NCBI RefSeq assembly: GCF_000414115.1
Contig: NZ_AOPZ01000478.1
Coordinates: 1 to 59,895, forward strand
Length of the DNA: 59,895 bases
Origin: Streptomyces aurantiacus JA 4570
GTDB taxonomy: Bacteria; Actinomycetota; Actinomycetes; Streptomycetales; Streptomycetaceae
Reading direction: 5' to 3'
The notes below the pieces were generated by a model, which was given only the letters and a program-made list of their open reading frames with translations, was not told the DNA's origin and did not search any database. Position 1 is the stretch's first letter. The number at the start of each line of letters is the position of its first letter. Shown one piece after another: positions 17,898-32,400 of this stretch. Both the position numbers and the translations under genes were made by a program.

Positions 17898-18553
17898 CAG
17901 ACCTCGCTCCCTTCGGTGTCGTTGGCCTTGGGGCCAGACACGAAGGACTCGAGCGCGGCCTGGGTGAAGACCACGTCGTCCGAGACGAGAACGTCGTACG
18001 TGTTGAGCTGGCCCGGCTCCAGGATGTGGACCTGGGGCAGGTTGCGCGCGGACAGCAGCGCGGCCTCGTCCGAGCGCTCGATGACCAGGAGCACGTTCTT
18101 GCGCTCGCTGATCTTGCCGAGCAGGCTCTTCGCGGCCTTGGTCGACGGGGTCTCGCCCTCGATCACGCCGGAGACGACGTGGATGCGAGCGTTGCGGGCC
18201 CGGTCGGTGAGGGCGTGGCGCAGGGCCGCGGCCTTCATCTTCTTCGGGGTCCGCTGCGAGTAGTCACGCGGCACGGGACCGTGCACGACGCCACCACCGG
18301 CGAACTGCGGCGCGCGGGTCGAGCCCTGACGGGCGCGACCGGTGCCCTTCTGGCGGTACGGCTTCTTGCCGCCGCCGCGGACCTCGCCACGGGTCTTCGT
18401 CTTGTGCGTGCCCTGACGGGCAGCGGCCAGCTGTGCGACAACGACCTGGTGGATCAGCGGAATGCTGACCTTCTCGACGTCGAAGATCTCCGCGGGGAGC
18501 TCGACGGTCCCGGCCTTGTCGCCTGCCGGCGAAAGGATGTCAATGGTGCTCAT
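17897..18553 (-). CDS. rplD: Large-subunit ribosomal protein L4
   Basis: 218 residues from the ATG at 18553 (MSTIDILSPAGDKAGTVELP). The exit-tunnel loop reads KTRGEVRGGGKKPYRQKGTGRARQGSTRAPQ, as expected. In E. coli L4 is the autogenous regulator of the S10 operon; whether that holds here is not known from sequence. A longer open frame upstream overlaps rplC and was not used. Eight bases separate it from rplC. Confidence 0.97.
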   Translation of the reverse strand: MSTIDILSPAGDKAGTVELPAEIFDVEKVSIPLIHQVVVAQLAAARQGTHKTKTRGEVRGGGKKPYRQKGTGRARQGSTRAPQFAGGGVVHGPVPRDYSQRTPKKMKAAALRHALTDRARNARIHVVSGVIEGETPSTKAAKSLLGKISERKNVLLVIERSDEAALLSARNLPQVHILEPGQLNTYDVLVSDDVVFTQAALESFVSGPKANDTEGSEV

Positions 18554-18560
18554 CGGTTCC

Positions 18561-19205
18561 TCAAGCCCCCTTGGCCGCGGTACGGACCAGGACGAGGCCG
18601 CCGTTCGGACCGGGCACCGCTCCCTTGATGAGGAGCAGACCCTTCTCCGCGTCAACGGCGTGAACGGTCAGGTTCTGGGTGGTGACCCGCTCGTTGCCCA
18701 TGCGGCCCGCCATGCGGAGGCCCTTGAACACACGGCCCGGGGTGGCGCAGCCACCGATGGAACCGGGCGAGCGGTGCTTGCGCTGGGTGCCGTGGCTGGA
18801 GCCGAGGCCACCGAAGTTGTGGCGCTTCATGACACCGGCGAAGCCCTTGCCCTTGCTCTTGCCGGTCACGTCGACCTTGACGCCGGACTCGAAGGTCTCG
18901 GCGGTCAGCTCCTGGCCGAGGGTGTACTCGCTGGCGTCAGCGGTACGGATCTCGACGAGGTGGCGGCGGGGGGTGACGTCGGCCTTGGCGAAGTGGCCCT
19001 TGAGGGGCTTGTTCACCTTGCGCGGGTCGATCTCGCCGAAGGCGATCTGGACCGACTCGTAGCCGTCGATGTCATTCTTACGGACCTGGGTAACGACGCA
19101 GGGCCCGGCCTTGACCACGGTCACCGGGACGACACGGTTGTTCTCGTCCCAGACCTGGGTCATGCCGAGCTTCTCGCCCAGGATGCCCTTGATCTGCTTG
19201 GTCAT
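18561..19205 (-). CDS. rplC: Large-subunit ribosomal protein L3
   Basis: 214 residues. L3 is an early assembly protein whose loop reaches toward the peptidyl-transferase centre. The start IKGILGEKLGMTQVWDENNRVVPVTVV and the loop FAGVMKRHNFGGLGSSHGTQRKHRSPGSIG are canonical. It lies 14 bases after rpsJ. Confidence 0.98.
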   Translation of the reverse strand: MTKQIKGILGEKLGMTQVWDENNRVVPVTVVKAGPCVVTQVRKNDIDGYESVQIAFGEIDPRKVNKPLKGHFAKADVTPRRHLVEIRTADASEYTLGQELTAETFESGVKVDVTGKSKGKGFAGVMKRHNFGGLGSSHGTQRKHRSPGSIGGCATPGRVFKGLRMAGRMGNERVTTQNLTVHAVDAEKGLLLIKGAVPGPNGGLVLVRTAAKGA

Positions 19206-19219
19206 CTCTTCCGTGCCTC

Positions 19220-19528
19220 TCAGAGCTTGATCTCGATGTCGACGCCGGCCGGAAGGTCCAGGCGCATCAGCGAGTCAACGGTCTTGGGCGTGGGGTCGAG
19301 GATGTCGATCAGGCGCTTGTGCGTGCGCATCTCGAAGTGCTCGCGAGAATCCTTGTACTTGTGCGGCGACTTGATGACGCAGTACACGTTCTTCTCAGTG
19401 GGCAGCGGCACCGGGCCCGCGACCGACGCACCAGTACGCGTCACCGTCTCGACGATCTTCTTCGCCGAGGAGTCGATGACCTCGTGGTCGTAGGCCTTGA
19501 GCCGGATGCGGATCTTCTGTCCCGCCAT
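19220..19528 (-). CDS. rpsJ: Small-subunit ribosomal protein S10 (NusE)
   Basis: 102 residues, first gene of the S10 operon. It is a 30S head protein and, as NusE, an antitermination partner that binds NusG. MAGQKIRIRLKAYDHEVIDSSAKKIVETV and HFEMRTHKRLIDI are diagnostic. The 5' leader contains the element shared with rpsL. Confidence 0.98.
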   Translation of the reverse strand: MAGQKIRIRLKAYDHEVIDSSAKKIVETVTRTGASVAGPVPLPTEKNVYCVIKSPHKYKDSREHFEMRTHKRLIDILDPTPKTVDSLMRLDLPAGVDIEIKL

Positions 19529-19977
19529 GGCTACTTAGTAGTCCTTTGTCTCGAACGCTCTGGCACCTCAGGAGGCCCTGTTTTCTACTTCCATCCGACC
19601 CACGCGGTCGGGCGTGTCGCAGTCCCGCTCACACAGATCTCCCGAAGGATTTCCCTGCTAGGGGCTGCGGCCCTTGAAACGACCGCGGGTCCGGGGGAAG
19701 AAACCCACCGGGCGCCTGGTCGAGCCACCTTGCCGCACTTCCCGGAAGATTCCCGTACGTCCGCCTCAGCGCTGCCTTTCGGCAGTTGGGGCGACGAGTA
19801 CCGTGGGACTCGCTTCCAGTCCTCCCGGCGGGAGGCGCGCAGCATCGGCACTCAACCGAGCAACCTGAACAGTGTGCCATACGTGGGACGACGAAGGCCA
19901 ATCGAGCGGCTTGTCAAGCGGCGCGGCCGTGCCGGAGCCCCCGGACAACCACAAGCGGGCACGACAAGAGGACATGA
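19529..19977 (-). promoter_or_regulatory. Upstream region of the S10 operon (no gene seen)
   Basis: About 450 bases between rpsJ and the tuf terminator. Short frames exist on both strands but none shows coding bias or a recognisable product. The promoter of the S10 operon must lie here. A TTGACA is present on the minus strand at 19912-19917, but no matching -10 sequence is found 17-18 bases downstream, so no promoter is assigned. The conserved leader motif at 19595-19631 is listed separately. Confidence 0.5.
19595..19631 (-). promoter_or_regulatory. Leader stem-loop of rpsJ shared with rpsL
   Basis: On the plus strand the block reads CCGACCCACGCGGTCGGG then CGTGTCG, followed by CAGTCCCGCTCA. 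On the mRNA it gives TGAGCGGGA, a spacer, CGACAC, then CCGACC-GCGTG-GGTCGG, a 6-bp hairpin. It lies about 65 bases before the rpsJ ATG. The same block (24 of 25 core bases identical) is found before rpsL. Confidence 0.6.
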
Positions 19978-19980
19978 CAA

Positions 19981-20015
19981 GAGGCCCCACCCGCCGTAAT
20001 GGCGCGTGGGGCCTC
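19981..20015 (-). terminator. Terminator of the str operon after tuf
   Basis: GAGGCCCCAC and GTGGGGCCTC form the base of a stem, extended inside by CCGCC/GGCGC-type pairing around the loop GTAAT. It is about 55 bases after the tuf stop and ends the rpsL-rpsG-fusA-tuf unit. Confidence 0.8.
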
Positions 20016-20070
20016 TCGCTGCGCTCAGTTCAGAGCAGCCGGGTCTCCCCGACCAGCAAGCAAGGGAACC

Positions 20071-21264
<1,194 letters not shown>

Positions 21265-21338
21265 TGGGGTCCTCCTGTGGAGTGGTTCTGTACGCCTTAC
21301 TTCATCGGCGCCAGGTGATCTTTGCTGGGGTGCCGACC

Positions 21339-21377
21339 GCCGGGGCATTCCTCACGGATTGCGGGGTTTGCCCCGGC
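21339..21377 (-). terminator. Hairpin between fusA and tuf
   Basis: GCCGGGGCA (21339-21347) and TGCCCCGGC (21369-21377) pair across a 21-base loop, in the 149-base gap between fusA and tuf. It could partly terminate the fusA transcript and so separate tuf control. Confidence 0.5.
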
Positions 21378-21413
21378 AGACGGTGTCAAGCCTAAAGCGT
21401 GTACTCGGGTGAG

Positions 21414-23540
21414 TTACTCGCCCTTGGCCTTCGCGATGATCTCCTCGGCGACGTTCCGCGGAACCTCGGCGTAGGAGTCGAACTGCATCGAGTAGCTTGC
21501 GCGACCCGACGTCTTGCTGCGGAGGTCTCCGACGTAGCCGAACATCTCCGAGAGGGGCACGAGGCCCTTCACGACGCGAGCGCCGCTGCGCTCCTCCATG
21601 GCCTGGATCTGGCCACGGCGGGAGTTGATGTCGCCGATGACATCGCCCATGTAGTCCTCGGGCGTGGTGACCTCAACGGCCATCATCGGCTCGAGGAGCA
21701 CGGGGCTGGCCTTGCGCGCGGCCTCCTTGAAGGCCTGCGAACCGGCGATCTTGAAGGCGAGCTCGGAGGAGTCGACCTCGTGGTACGCACCGTCGAGCAG
21801 CGTGACGCGCACGCCGGTCATCTCGTAACCGGCGAGGATGCCGAACTGCATGGCCTCCTGGCAGCCGGCGTCGACCGACGGGATGTACTCCCGCGGGATG
21901 CGACCACCGGTGACCTTGTTCACGAACTCGTACGACGCGTCGCCGTCCACGATGGGCTCGATCGCGATCTGCACCTTGGCGAACTGACCGGTACCACCGG
22001 TCTGCTTCTTGTGGGTGTAGTCCACGCGCTCGACCGTCTTGCGGATCGTCTCGCGGTACGCGACCTGCGGCTTGCCGACGTTCGCCTCGACGCGGAACTC
22101 GCGCTTCATGCGGTCGACGAGCACCTCGAGGTGAAGCTCGCCCATACCACCGATGATGGTCTGGCCGGTCTCCTCGTCCGAGTGGACCTGGAAGGAGGGG
22201 TCCTCCTCCGAGAGGCGCTGGATGGCGACACCCAGCTTCTCCTGGTCGCCCTTGGACTTCGGCTCGATGGCGACCTGGATGACCGGCGCCGGGAAGTCCA
22301 TGGACTCCAGGATCACCGGCTGCTTGTCGTCACAGAGCGTCTCACCCGTGGTGGTCTGCTTCAGACCCATGACGGCGACGATGTCACCGGCGCCCACCGA
22401 CTCGATCTCCTCACGCTTGTTCGCGTGCATGCGGTAGATCTTGCCGATGCGCTCCTTCTTGCCCTTGACGGAGTTCAGCACCGCGGTGCCGGAGTCCAGG
22501 CGGCCGGAGTAGATCCGGACGAAGGTGAGCTTGCCCAGGTGCGGGTCGCTCGCGATCTTGAACGCGAGGGCCGACAGGGGCTCGGCGTCGGACGGCTTGC
22601 GCTTGACGACCTCGTCCGGGTCCTTCACGCCGTGGCCCTCGATGGCCTCGACGTCCAGGGGCGAGGGGAGGTAGCGCACGACCGCGTCGAGCAGGGGCTG
22701 AACGCCCTTGTTCTTGAACGCGGTGCCACAGAACACGGGGGTGACGGTGGTGTCGCCGCCCTTGCCGGAGGCGATGGTGATGCGACGGATCGCCGCGTAC
22801 AGCTGGTCCTCGGTGGGCTCCTTGCCCTCGAGGTACAGCTCCATCATCTCTTCGTCGTTCTCGGCCACGGCCTCGAGCAGCTTGCCGCGCCACTCGTCGG
22901 CGGCCTCGGTGTGCGTGGCCGGGATGTCGACGATGTCGTAGGCCTCGCCCATCTTGGTCTCGGCGGACCAGACGAATGCCTTCATCGTGACGAGGTCGAC
23001 GACGCCCTTGAAGTCAGCCTCGGCCCCGATGGGCAGCTGCATGACGATCGGGGTCGCACCGAGGCGGTCGACGATCATGTCGACGCAGCGGTGGAACTCG
23101 GCTCCGGTGCGGTCGAGCTTGTTGACGAAGCAGATGCGCGGGACGCCGTAGCGGTCCGCCTGACGCCACACGGTCTCGGACTGGGGCTCAACGCCGGCGA
23201 CGCCGTCGAACACCGTCACGGCACCGTCGAGCACGCGGAGCGAACGCTCCACCTCGACGGTGAAGTCGACGTGGCCCGGGGTGTCGATGATGTTGATGGT
23301 GTGGTCGACGTCGTTCAGCGGCCAGTGACAGGTGGTGGCAGCAGAGGTGATCGTGATGCCACGCTCCTGCTCCTGCTCCATCCAGTCCATCGTGGCAGCG
23401 CCGTCGTGGACCTCACCGATCTTGTACGAAACACCGGTGTAGAACAGGATCCGCTCGGTGGTCGTCGTCTTGCCCGCGTCGATGTGAGCCATGATGCCGA
23501 TGTTGCGCACCTTGGCCAGGTCAAGTGAAGTGGTAGCCAT
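21414..23540 (-). CDS. fusA: Translation elongation factor G
   Basis: 708 residues. EF-G catalyses tRNA-mRNA translocation and, with RRF, ribosome recycling. G1 AHIDAGKTTTTERIL, switch I ERGITITSAATT, G3 DTPGHVDFT and G4 NKLDRTGA are seen, and domains III-V follow with G-M-G-E-L-H-L-E-V. It starts 39 bases after rpsG. No change is obvious at fusidic-acid positions. Confidence 0.98.
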   Translation of the reverse strand: MATTSLDLAKVRNIGIMAHIDAGKTTTTERILFYTGVSYKIGEVHDGAATMDWMEQEQERGITITSAATTCHWPLNDVDHTINIIDTPGHVDFTVEVERSLRVLDGAVTVFDGVAGVEPQSETVWRQADRYGVPRICFVNKLDRTGAEFHRCVDMIVDRLGATPIVMQLPIGAEADFKGVVDLVTMKAFVWSAETKMGEAYDIVDIPATHTEAADEWRGKLLEAVAENDEEMMELYLEGKEPTEDQLYAAIRRITIASGKGGDTTVTPVFCGTAFKNKGVQPLLDAVVRYLPSPLDVEAIEGHGVKDPDEVVKRKPSDAEPLSALAFKIASDPHLGKLTFVRIYSGRLDSGTAVLNSVKGKKERIGKIYRMHANKREEIESVGAGDIVAVMGLKQTTTGETLCDDKQPVILESMDFPAPVIQVAIEPKSKGDQEKLGVAIQRLSEEDPSFQVHSDEETGQTIIGGMGELHLEVLVDRMKREFRVEANVGKPQVAYRETIRKTVERVDYTHKKQTGGTGQFAKVQIAIEPIVDGDASYEFVNKVTGGRIPREYIPSVDAGCQEAMQFGILAGYEMTGVRVTLLDGAYHEVDSSELAFKIAGSQAFKEAARKASPVLLEPMMAVEVTTPEDYMGDVIGDINSRRGQIQAMEERSGARVVKGLVPLSEMFGYVGDLRSKTSGRASYSMQFDSYAEVPRNVAEEIIAKAKGE

Positions 23541-23579
23541 ATCGGCTCAGTCTTCTCTCGGTCTCGATGTGGGTAGCGA

Positions 23580-24050
23580 CTACCAGCGGTAGTGCGCGAA
23601 GGCCTTGTTGGACTCGGCCATCTTGTGGGTGTCCTCGCGCTTCTTCACAGCGGCGCCGAGGCCGTTGGAGGCGTCGAGGAGCTCGTTGAGCAGACGCTCG
23701 GTCATCGTCTTCTCGCGACGGGCGCGGGAGTAACCGACCAGCCAGCGCAGGGCCAGCGTGTTGGCGCGACCGGGCTTGACCTCGATCGGCACCTGGTAGG
23801 TCGCACCACCGACGCGGCGGGACTTGACCTCGAGGGTCGGCTTGATGTTCTCGAGCGCGCGCTTCAGCGTGATGACCGGGTCGTTGCCCGTCTTCTCACG
23901 CAGACCCTCCATGGCGCCGTAGACGATGCGCTCGGCGGTGGAGCGCTTGCCGTTCAGCAGCACCTTGTTGATGAGGGAGGTCACCAGAGGAGAGCCGTAG
24001 ACCGGGTCGATGATGACCGGGCGCTTCGGGGCGGGGCCCTTACGAGGCAT
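23580..24050 (-). CDS. rpsG: Small-subunit ribosomal protein S7
   Basis: 156 residues. S7 nucleates the 30S head. MPRKGPAPKRPVIIDPVYGSPLVTSLINKVLLNGKR and the signature VGGATYQVPIEVKPGRANTLALRWLV are canonical. Two bases separate it from rpsL. Confidence 0.98.
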   Translation of the reverse strand: MPRKGPAPKRPVIIDPVYGSPLVTSLINKVLLNGKRSTAERIVYGAMEGLREKTGNDPVITLKRALENIKPTLEVKSRRVGGATYQVPIEVKPGRANTLALRWLVGYSRARREKTMTERLLNELLDASNGLGAAVKKREDTHKMAESNKAFAHYRW

Positions 24051-24052
24051 TC

Positions 24053-24424
24053 TTACTTCTCCTTCTTGGCGCCGTAGCGGCTGCGGGCCTGCTTGCGGTT
24101 CTTGACACCCTGAGTGTCAAGGGAACCCCGGATGATCTTGTAGCGAACACCGGGCAGGTCCTTCACACGGCCGCCGCGCACGAGCACGATGGAGTGCTCC
24201 TGCAGGTTGTGTCCCTCACCCGGAATGTAAGCAGTGACCTCGATCCCGCTGGTCAGACGCACACGCGCGACCTTACGCAGGGCCGAGTTCGGCTTCTTCG
24301 GGGTGGTCGTGAACACACGCGTGCAGACGCCACGACGCTGAGGGGAACCCTCGAGTGCGGGCGTCTTGTTCTTCTCGACCTTGTCCTGCCGGCCCTTGCG
24401 GACCAGCTGCTGGATCGTAGGCAC
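24053..24424 (-). CDS. rpsL: Small-subunit ribosomal protein S12
   Basis: 123 residues, first gene of the str operon. S12 is at the decoding centre. MPTIQQLVRKGR, TTTPKKPNSALRKVARVRL and GGRVKDLPGVRYKIIRG are canonical. Lys43 and Lys88, the positions whose changes give streptomycin resistance and, in streptomycetes, altered antibiotic production, are both wild type. The leader carries the stem-loop shared with rpsJ. Confidence 0.98.
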   Translation of the reverse strand: MPTIQQLVRKGRQDKVEKNKTPALEGSPQRRGVCTRVFTTTPKKPNSALRKVARVRLTSGIEVTAYIPGEGHNLQEHSIVLVRGGRVKDLPGVRYKIIRGSLDTQGVKNRKQARSRYGAKKEK

Positions 24425-24474
24425 TACTTCTCCGGTTTCTGTGTGCCGAGTAGTAAAGCTAACCTGGAACGTTG

Positions 24475-24520
24475 CCGACCCACGCGGTCGGGTGTGTCGA
24501 ATGCTGCAGACTCCCGCTCA
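24475..24520 (-). promoter_or_regulatory. Leader stem-loop of rpsL shared with rpsJ
   Basis: The core at 24475-24499 differs from the rpsJ copy by a single base (C to T in the GTGTCG arm). It is flanked, upstream on the mRNA, by TGAGCGGGAGTC (24509-24520). It lies about 55 bases before the rpsL ATG. The rest of 24425-24807 (383 bases) contains the dispersed repeat at 24711-24764 and no gene that I can support. Confidence 0.6.
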
Positions 24521-24710
24521 AGGCGGAGAGGGCGCAGATTACGGTGGCCGGTATCGAGCCCGCCGTGCGGTTGAAGACACGCACGCGAGCCCAGGCACAC
24601 CCCAGGCACAAGGTCTGAGCGTACCTACCTCATTGGCTGCGGTCAAAACAAATACCCCGGACCCCGGACACGCCGGGCGCCGCGGGCGGCGTGAGCGGTT
24701 GATCGGCCTT

Positions 24711-24764
24711 CGGCCTCGTCCTCAAGCGCCGTCGGCCTCGTCCTCAAGCGCCGGACGGGCTCCG
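24711..24764. repeat. Dispersed intergenic repeat with internal duplication
   Basis: CGGCCTCGTCCTCAAGCGCC-G occurs twice (24711-24731 and 24733-24753) and is followed by GACGGGCT. In reverse complement this is AGCCCGTCCGGCG-CTTGAGGACGAGGC, the same family as the block at 44527-44555. Confidence 0.6.
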
Positions 24765-24807
24765 TCTCCCCCGTCGGCCCGCGATCTCCGCCGCCGGGGG
24801 CCCCCTG

Positions 24808-25341
24808 TCAGCCCGAAGCCGCCACGATCAGCAGCAGGAGCAGCGCCCAGCCCGCGATGGACAGCCAGCCGAGGACCAGCCCCGCCACCGCCATCCCGTC
24901 CCCGCCCTCGCGCGTCTCGCGGATCTCCGCGCGGGCCATGTGCCCCACGATGACCGCGGGCACGGCCGTCAGGCCCAGGGTGAAGAACGTGCCGATCCCG
25001 CACGCGAGCGCCACGCCGGCCTTGGAGTTCGTGGGCGGCGCCACCGGCATGAAGGTCGGCGGCAGGTGCTGGGCCACGGGCTGCTGGAAGCCGAGCGGGC
25101 CCTGCGGCAGATCCGCGACGAGCAGGCTCAACTCCCCCACCGTGCGGGCCTGGTAGGCCCGCTCCACGCGCCGCTCGTACTCGTCCTGCTGCAGGCGGCC
25201 CTCGGCGAAGCCGGCGCGCAGCACGTCGACCGCGCGCTCACGGTCGGAATGCCCGGCGAGCATCGGCGGCTGGGCCGGCTGCGCGGCGGGCAGTCCCTGC
25301 TTGGGCGGCCACGGCCCCGGCTGCCACGACGGATTCGTCAC
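24808..25341 (-). CDS. DUF1707/DUF4190-type small membrane protein
   Basis: 177 residues from a GTG at 25341 preceded by GGGGGAGG five bases upstream. A Pro/Gln-rich start is followed by a DUF1707-like module (about 25-75: H-S-D-R-E-R-A-V-D-V-L-R-A-G-F-A-E-G-R-L, then D-E-Y-E-R-R-V and A-R-T-V-G-E-L). Two transmembrane helices come last (about 105-130 and 150-173), resembling DUF4190. The role of this family is unknown; it is common in actinobacteria. It sits alone between rpoC and rpsL, after the rpoC terminator. Confidence 0.75.
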   Translation of the reverse strand: MTNPSWQPGPWPPKQGLPAAQPAQPPMLAGHSDRERAVDVLRAGFAEGRLQQDEYERRVERAYQARTVGELSLLVADLPQGPLGFQQPVAQHLPPTFMPVAPPTNSKAGVALACGIGTFFTLGLTAVPAVIVGHMARAEIRETREGGDGMAVAGLVLGWLSIAGWALLLLLIVAASG

Positions 25342-25390
25342 GCGCGCCTCCCCCGGAAGTTGTCTGCCCCCATGATGCGCCAACGCGCCG

Positions 25391-25427
25391 CAGGGCGGCC
25401 ACCCGACCTCGCCGGGTGACCGCCCTG
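25391..25427 (-). terminator. Terminator of rpoBC
   Basis: CAGGGCGGCCACCCG and CGGGTGACCGCCCTG form a stem with one mismatch and a six-base loop, about 20 bases past the rpoC stop. Confidence 0.75.
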
Positions 25428-25446
25428 TGGTGTGCGCTGGGCGCGC

Positions 25447-29361
<3,915 letters not shown>

Positions 29362-29420
29362 TATGCGTCAATCCCTCTCAGGGTTGTAAGTCTTAGGGGT
29401 CTGAAACGGGGGTCCTGGGG

Positions 29421-29448
29421 CCGGCGGGCTCAAGCTTGAGCCCGCCGG
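29421..29448 (-). terminator. Perfect 28-bp palindrome between rpoB and rpoC
   Basis: The half-site CCGGCGGGCTCAAG is followed directly by its exact reverse complement, with AAGCTT at the centre. As RNA it folds to a long hairpin. It lies seven bases after the rpoB stop and may be a partial terminator or an RNase III processing site rather than a full stop, since rpoC must be made. Confidence 0.6.
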
Positions 29449-29455
29449 ACTCCCG

Positions 29456-32400
29456 TCAGACCTCTTCGACGCTGCTCGGCTCGCGCCGGGACAGGTCGAT
29501 GCCGAGCTCCTCCGCAGCGCGGAAGACGTCCTCGTCCGTGTCGCGCATCTCGATGGACATGCCGTCCGAGGACAGCACCTCCACGTTGAGGCAGAGCGAC
29601 TGCATTTCCTTGATGAGCACCTTGAAGGACTCGGGAATGCCGGGCTCGGGGATGTTCTCGCCCTTGACGATGGCCTCGTAGACCTTCACGCGGCCGGTCA
29701 CGTCGTCGGACTTGATCGTCAGCAGCTCCTGGAGGGCGTAGGCGGCGCCGTAAGCCTCAAGCGCCCACACCTCCATCTCGCCGAAGCGCTGGCCACCGAA
29801 CTGAGCCTTACCACCCAGCGGCTGCTGGGTGATCATCGAGTACGGACCGGTCGAGCGGGCGTGCAGCTTGTCGTCGACCAGGTGGTGCAGCTTGAGGATG
29901 TACATGTACCCGACCGAGATCGGGTCCGGGAACGGCTCGCCGGAGCGGCCGTCGAACAGACGCGCCTTGCCGGAGGGGAGCACCATGCGCTCGCCGTCGC
30001 GGTTCGGGATCGTGTGCTGGAGCAGACCGGCCAGCTCGTCCTCGCGGGCACCGTCGAAGACCGGGGTCGCGACGTTGGTGCCCGGGGCGACCGAGTCGGC
30101 GCCGATCGCCTGCAGGCGCTGCGCCCACTCGTCCCCGAGCCCGGAGACGTCCCAGCCGCGGCTGGCGAGCCAGCCGAGGTGGATCTCCAGGACCTGTCCC
30201 GGGTTCATTCGGGACGGGACACCCAGCGGGTTGAGGATGATGTCGACGGGCGTGCCGTCCTCAAGGAAGGGCATGTCCTCGATCGGGAGGATCTTGGAGA
30301 TGACGCCCTTGTTTCCGTGACGACCGGCGAGCTTGTCACCGTCCGTGATCTTGCGCTTCTGCGCCACGTAGACACGAACCAGCTGGTTCACGCCCGGCGG
30401 CAGCTCGTCGCCCTCTTCACGGTCGAAGACGCGGACGCCGATGACCTTGCCGATCTCGCCGTGCGGGACCTTCAGGGAGGTGTCACGGACCTCGCGGGCC
30501 TTCTCACCGAAGATCGCGCGGAGCAGGCGCTCCTCCGGCGTCAGCTCGGTCTCGCCCTTGGGCGTGACCTTGCCGACGAGGATGTCGCCGGCGACGACCT
30601 CGGCACCGATCCGGATGATGCCGCGCTCGTCGAGGTCGGCGAGGACCTCCTCGGAGACGTTCGGGATGTCCCGGGTGATCTCCTCGGGGCCGAGCTTGGT
30701 GTCACGGGCGTCGACCTCGTGCTCCTCGATGTGGATCGAGGAGAGGACGTCGTCCTGCACGAGGCGCTGCGACAGGATGATCGCGTCCTCGTAGTTGTGA
30801 CCCTCCCACGGCATGAACGCCACGAGCAGGTTCTTGCCGAGGGCCATCTCGCCCTCTTCGGTGGCCGGACCGTCGGCGAGGACCTGGCCCTCGATGACGC
30901 GGGCCCCCTCCTCGACGACGACCTTCTGGTTCACCGAGGTGCCCTGGTTGGAGCGGGAGAACTTGGCGACGCGGTACGTGGTGTACGTGCCGTCGTCGTT
31001 GGTGACGGTGACGTAGTCCGCGGAGACCTCCTGGACCACACCCGCCTTCTCGGCCTTGATCACGTCACCGGCATCGACCGCGCAGCGGTACTCCATGCCG
31101 GTGCCGACGAGGGGAGCCTCGGCGGTGATCAGCGGCACGGCCTGACGCATCATGTTCGCGCCCATGAGGGCACGGTTGGCGTCGTCGTGCTCGAGGAAGG
31201 GGATCATGGCGGTCGCGACCGACACCATCTGGCGCGGCGAGACGTCCATGTAGTCCACGTCGGAACCGGCGACGTAGTCGACCTCGCCACCACGGCGGCG
31301 GACCAGGACGCGGTTCTCGGCGAAGCGCATGTCATCGGTGAGCGGCGCGTTGGCCTGCGCGATGACGAAGCGGTCCTCCTCGTCGGCGGTCAGGTAGTCG
31401 ACCTCGTCGGTGACCTGGTCGTCGGCGACCCTGCGGTACGGCGTCTCGACGAAGCCGAACGCGTTGACACGGCCGTACGAAGCCAGCGAACCGATCAGAC
31501 CGATGTTCGGGCCTTCGGGGGTCTCGATCGGGCACATGCGGCCGTAGTGGGACGGGTGCACGTCACGGACCTCGAAGCCGGCCCGCTCACGGGAGAGACC
31601 ACCCGGGCCAAGAGCCGACAGACGGCGCTTGTGGGTGAGACCCGACAGCGGGTTGTTCTGGTCCATGAACTGCGACAGCTGGCTGGTGCCGAAGAACTCC
31701 TTGATGGAGGCGACGACCGGCCGGATGTTGATCAGCGTCTGCGGCGTGATCGCCTCGACGTCCTGGGTCGTCATGCGCTCGCGCACGACGCGCTCCATAC
31801 GAGCCAGACCCGTGCGGACCTGGTTCTGGATGAGCTCGCCGACGTTGCGCAGACGGCGGTTGCCGAAGTGGTCGATGTCGTCGGTCTCGACGACGATGCC
31901 CACGCCGCTGTCACCGACGGTCTCGGTCTCACCGGCGTGCAGCTTCACCAGGTACTTGATCGAGGCGATGATGTCCTCGACCGTCAGGACGCCCGCGTCG
32001 AGCGGAGCGTCCGCACCCAGCTTCTTGTTGACCTTGTAGCGGCCGACCTTCGCGAGGTCGTAGCGCTTGGGGTTGAAGTAGAGGTTCTCGAGCAGCGTCT
32101 GAGCGGCCTCACGGGTCGGCGGCTCGCCCGGGCGCAGCTTGCGGTAGATGTCGAGCAGCGCGTCGTCCTGGCCCTGGGTGTGGTCCTTCTCCAGGGTGGC
32201 GCGCATGGACTCGTACTCGCCGAACTCCTCGAGGATCTGCTCGGTGGTCCAGCCGAGAGCCTTCAGGAGCACGGTGACCGACTGCTTGCGCTTGCGGTCG
32301 ATGCGGACACCGACCATGTCGCGCTTGTCGATCTCCATCTCCAGCCAGGCACCCCGGGACGGGATGATCTTGGCGGAGAAGATGTCCTTGTCGGACGTCT

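Noticed and set aside
19529..19977. Several short frames and a TTGACA box upstream of rpsJ
   Set aside because: No frame has a ribosome site or recognisable product, and the TTGACA has no -10 at the right distance.
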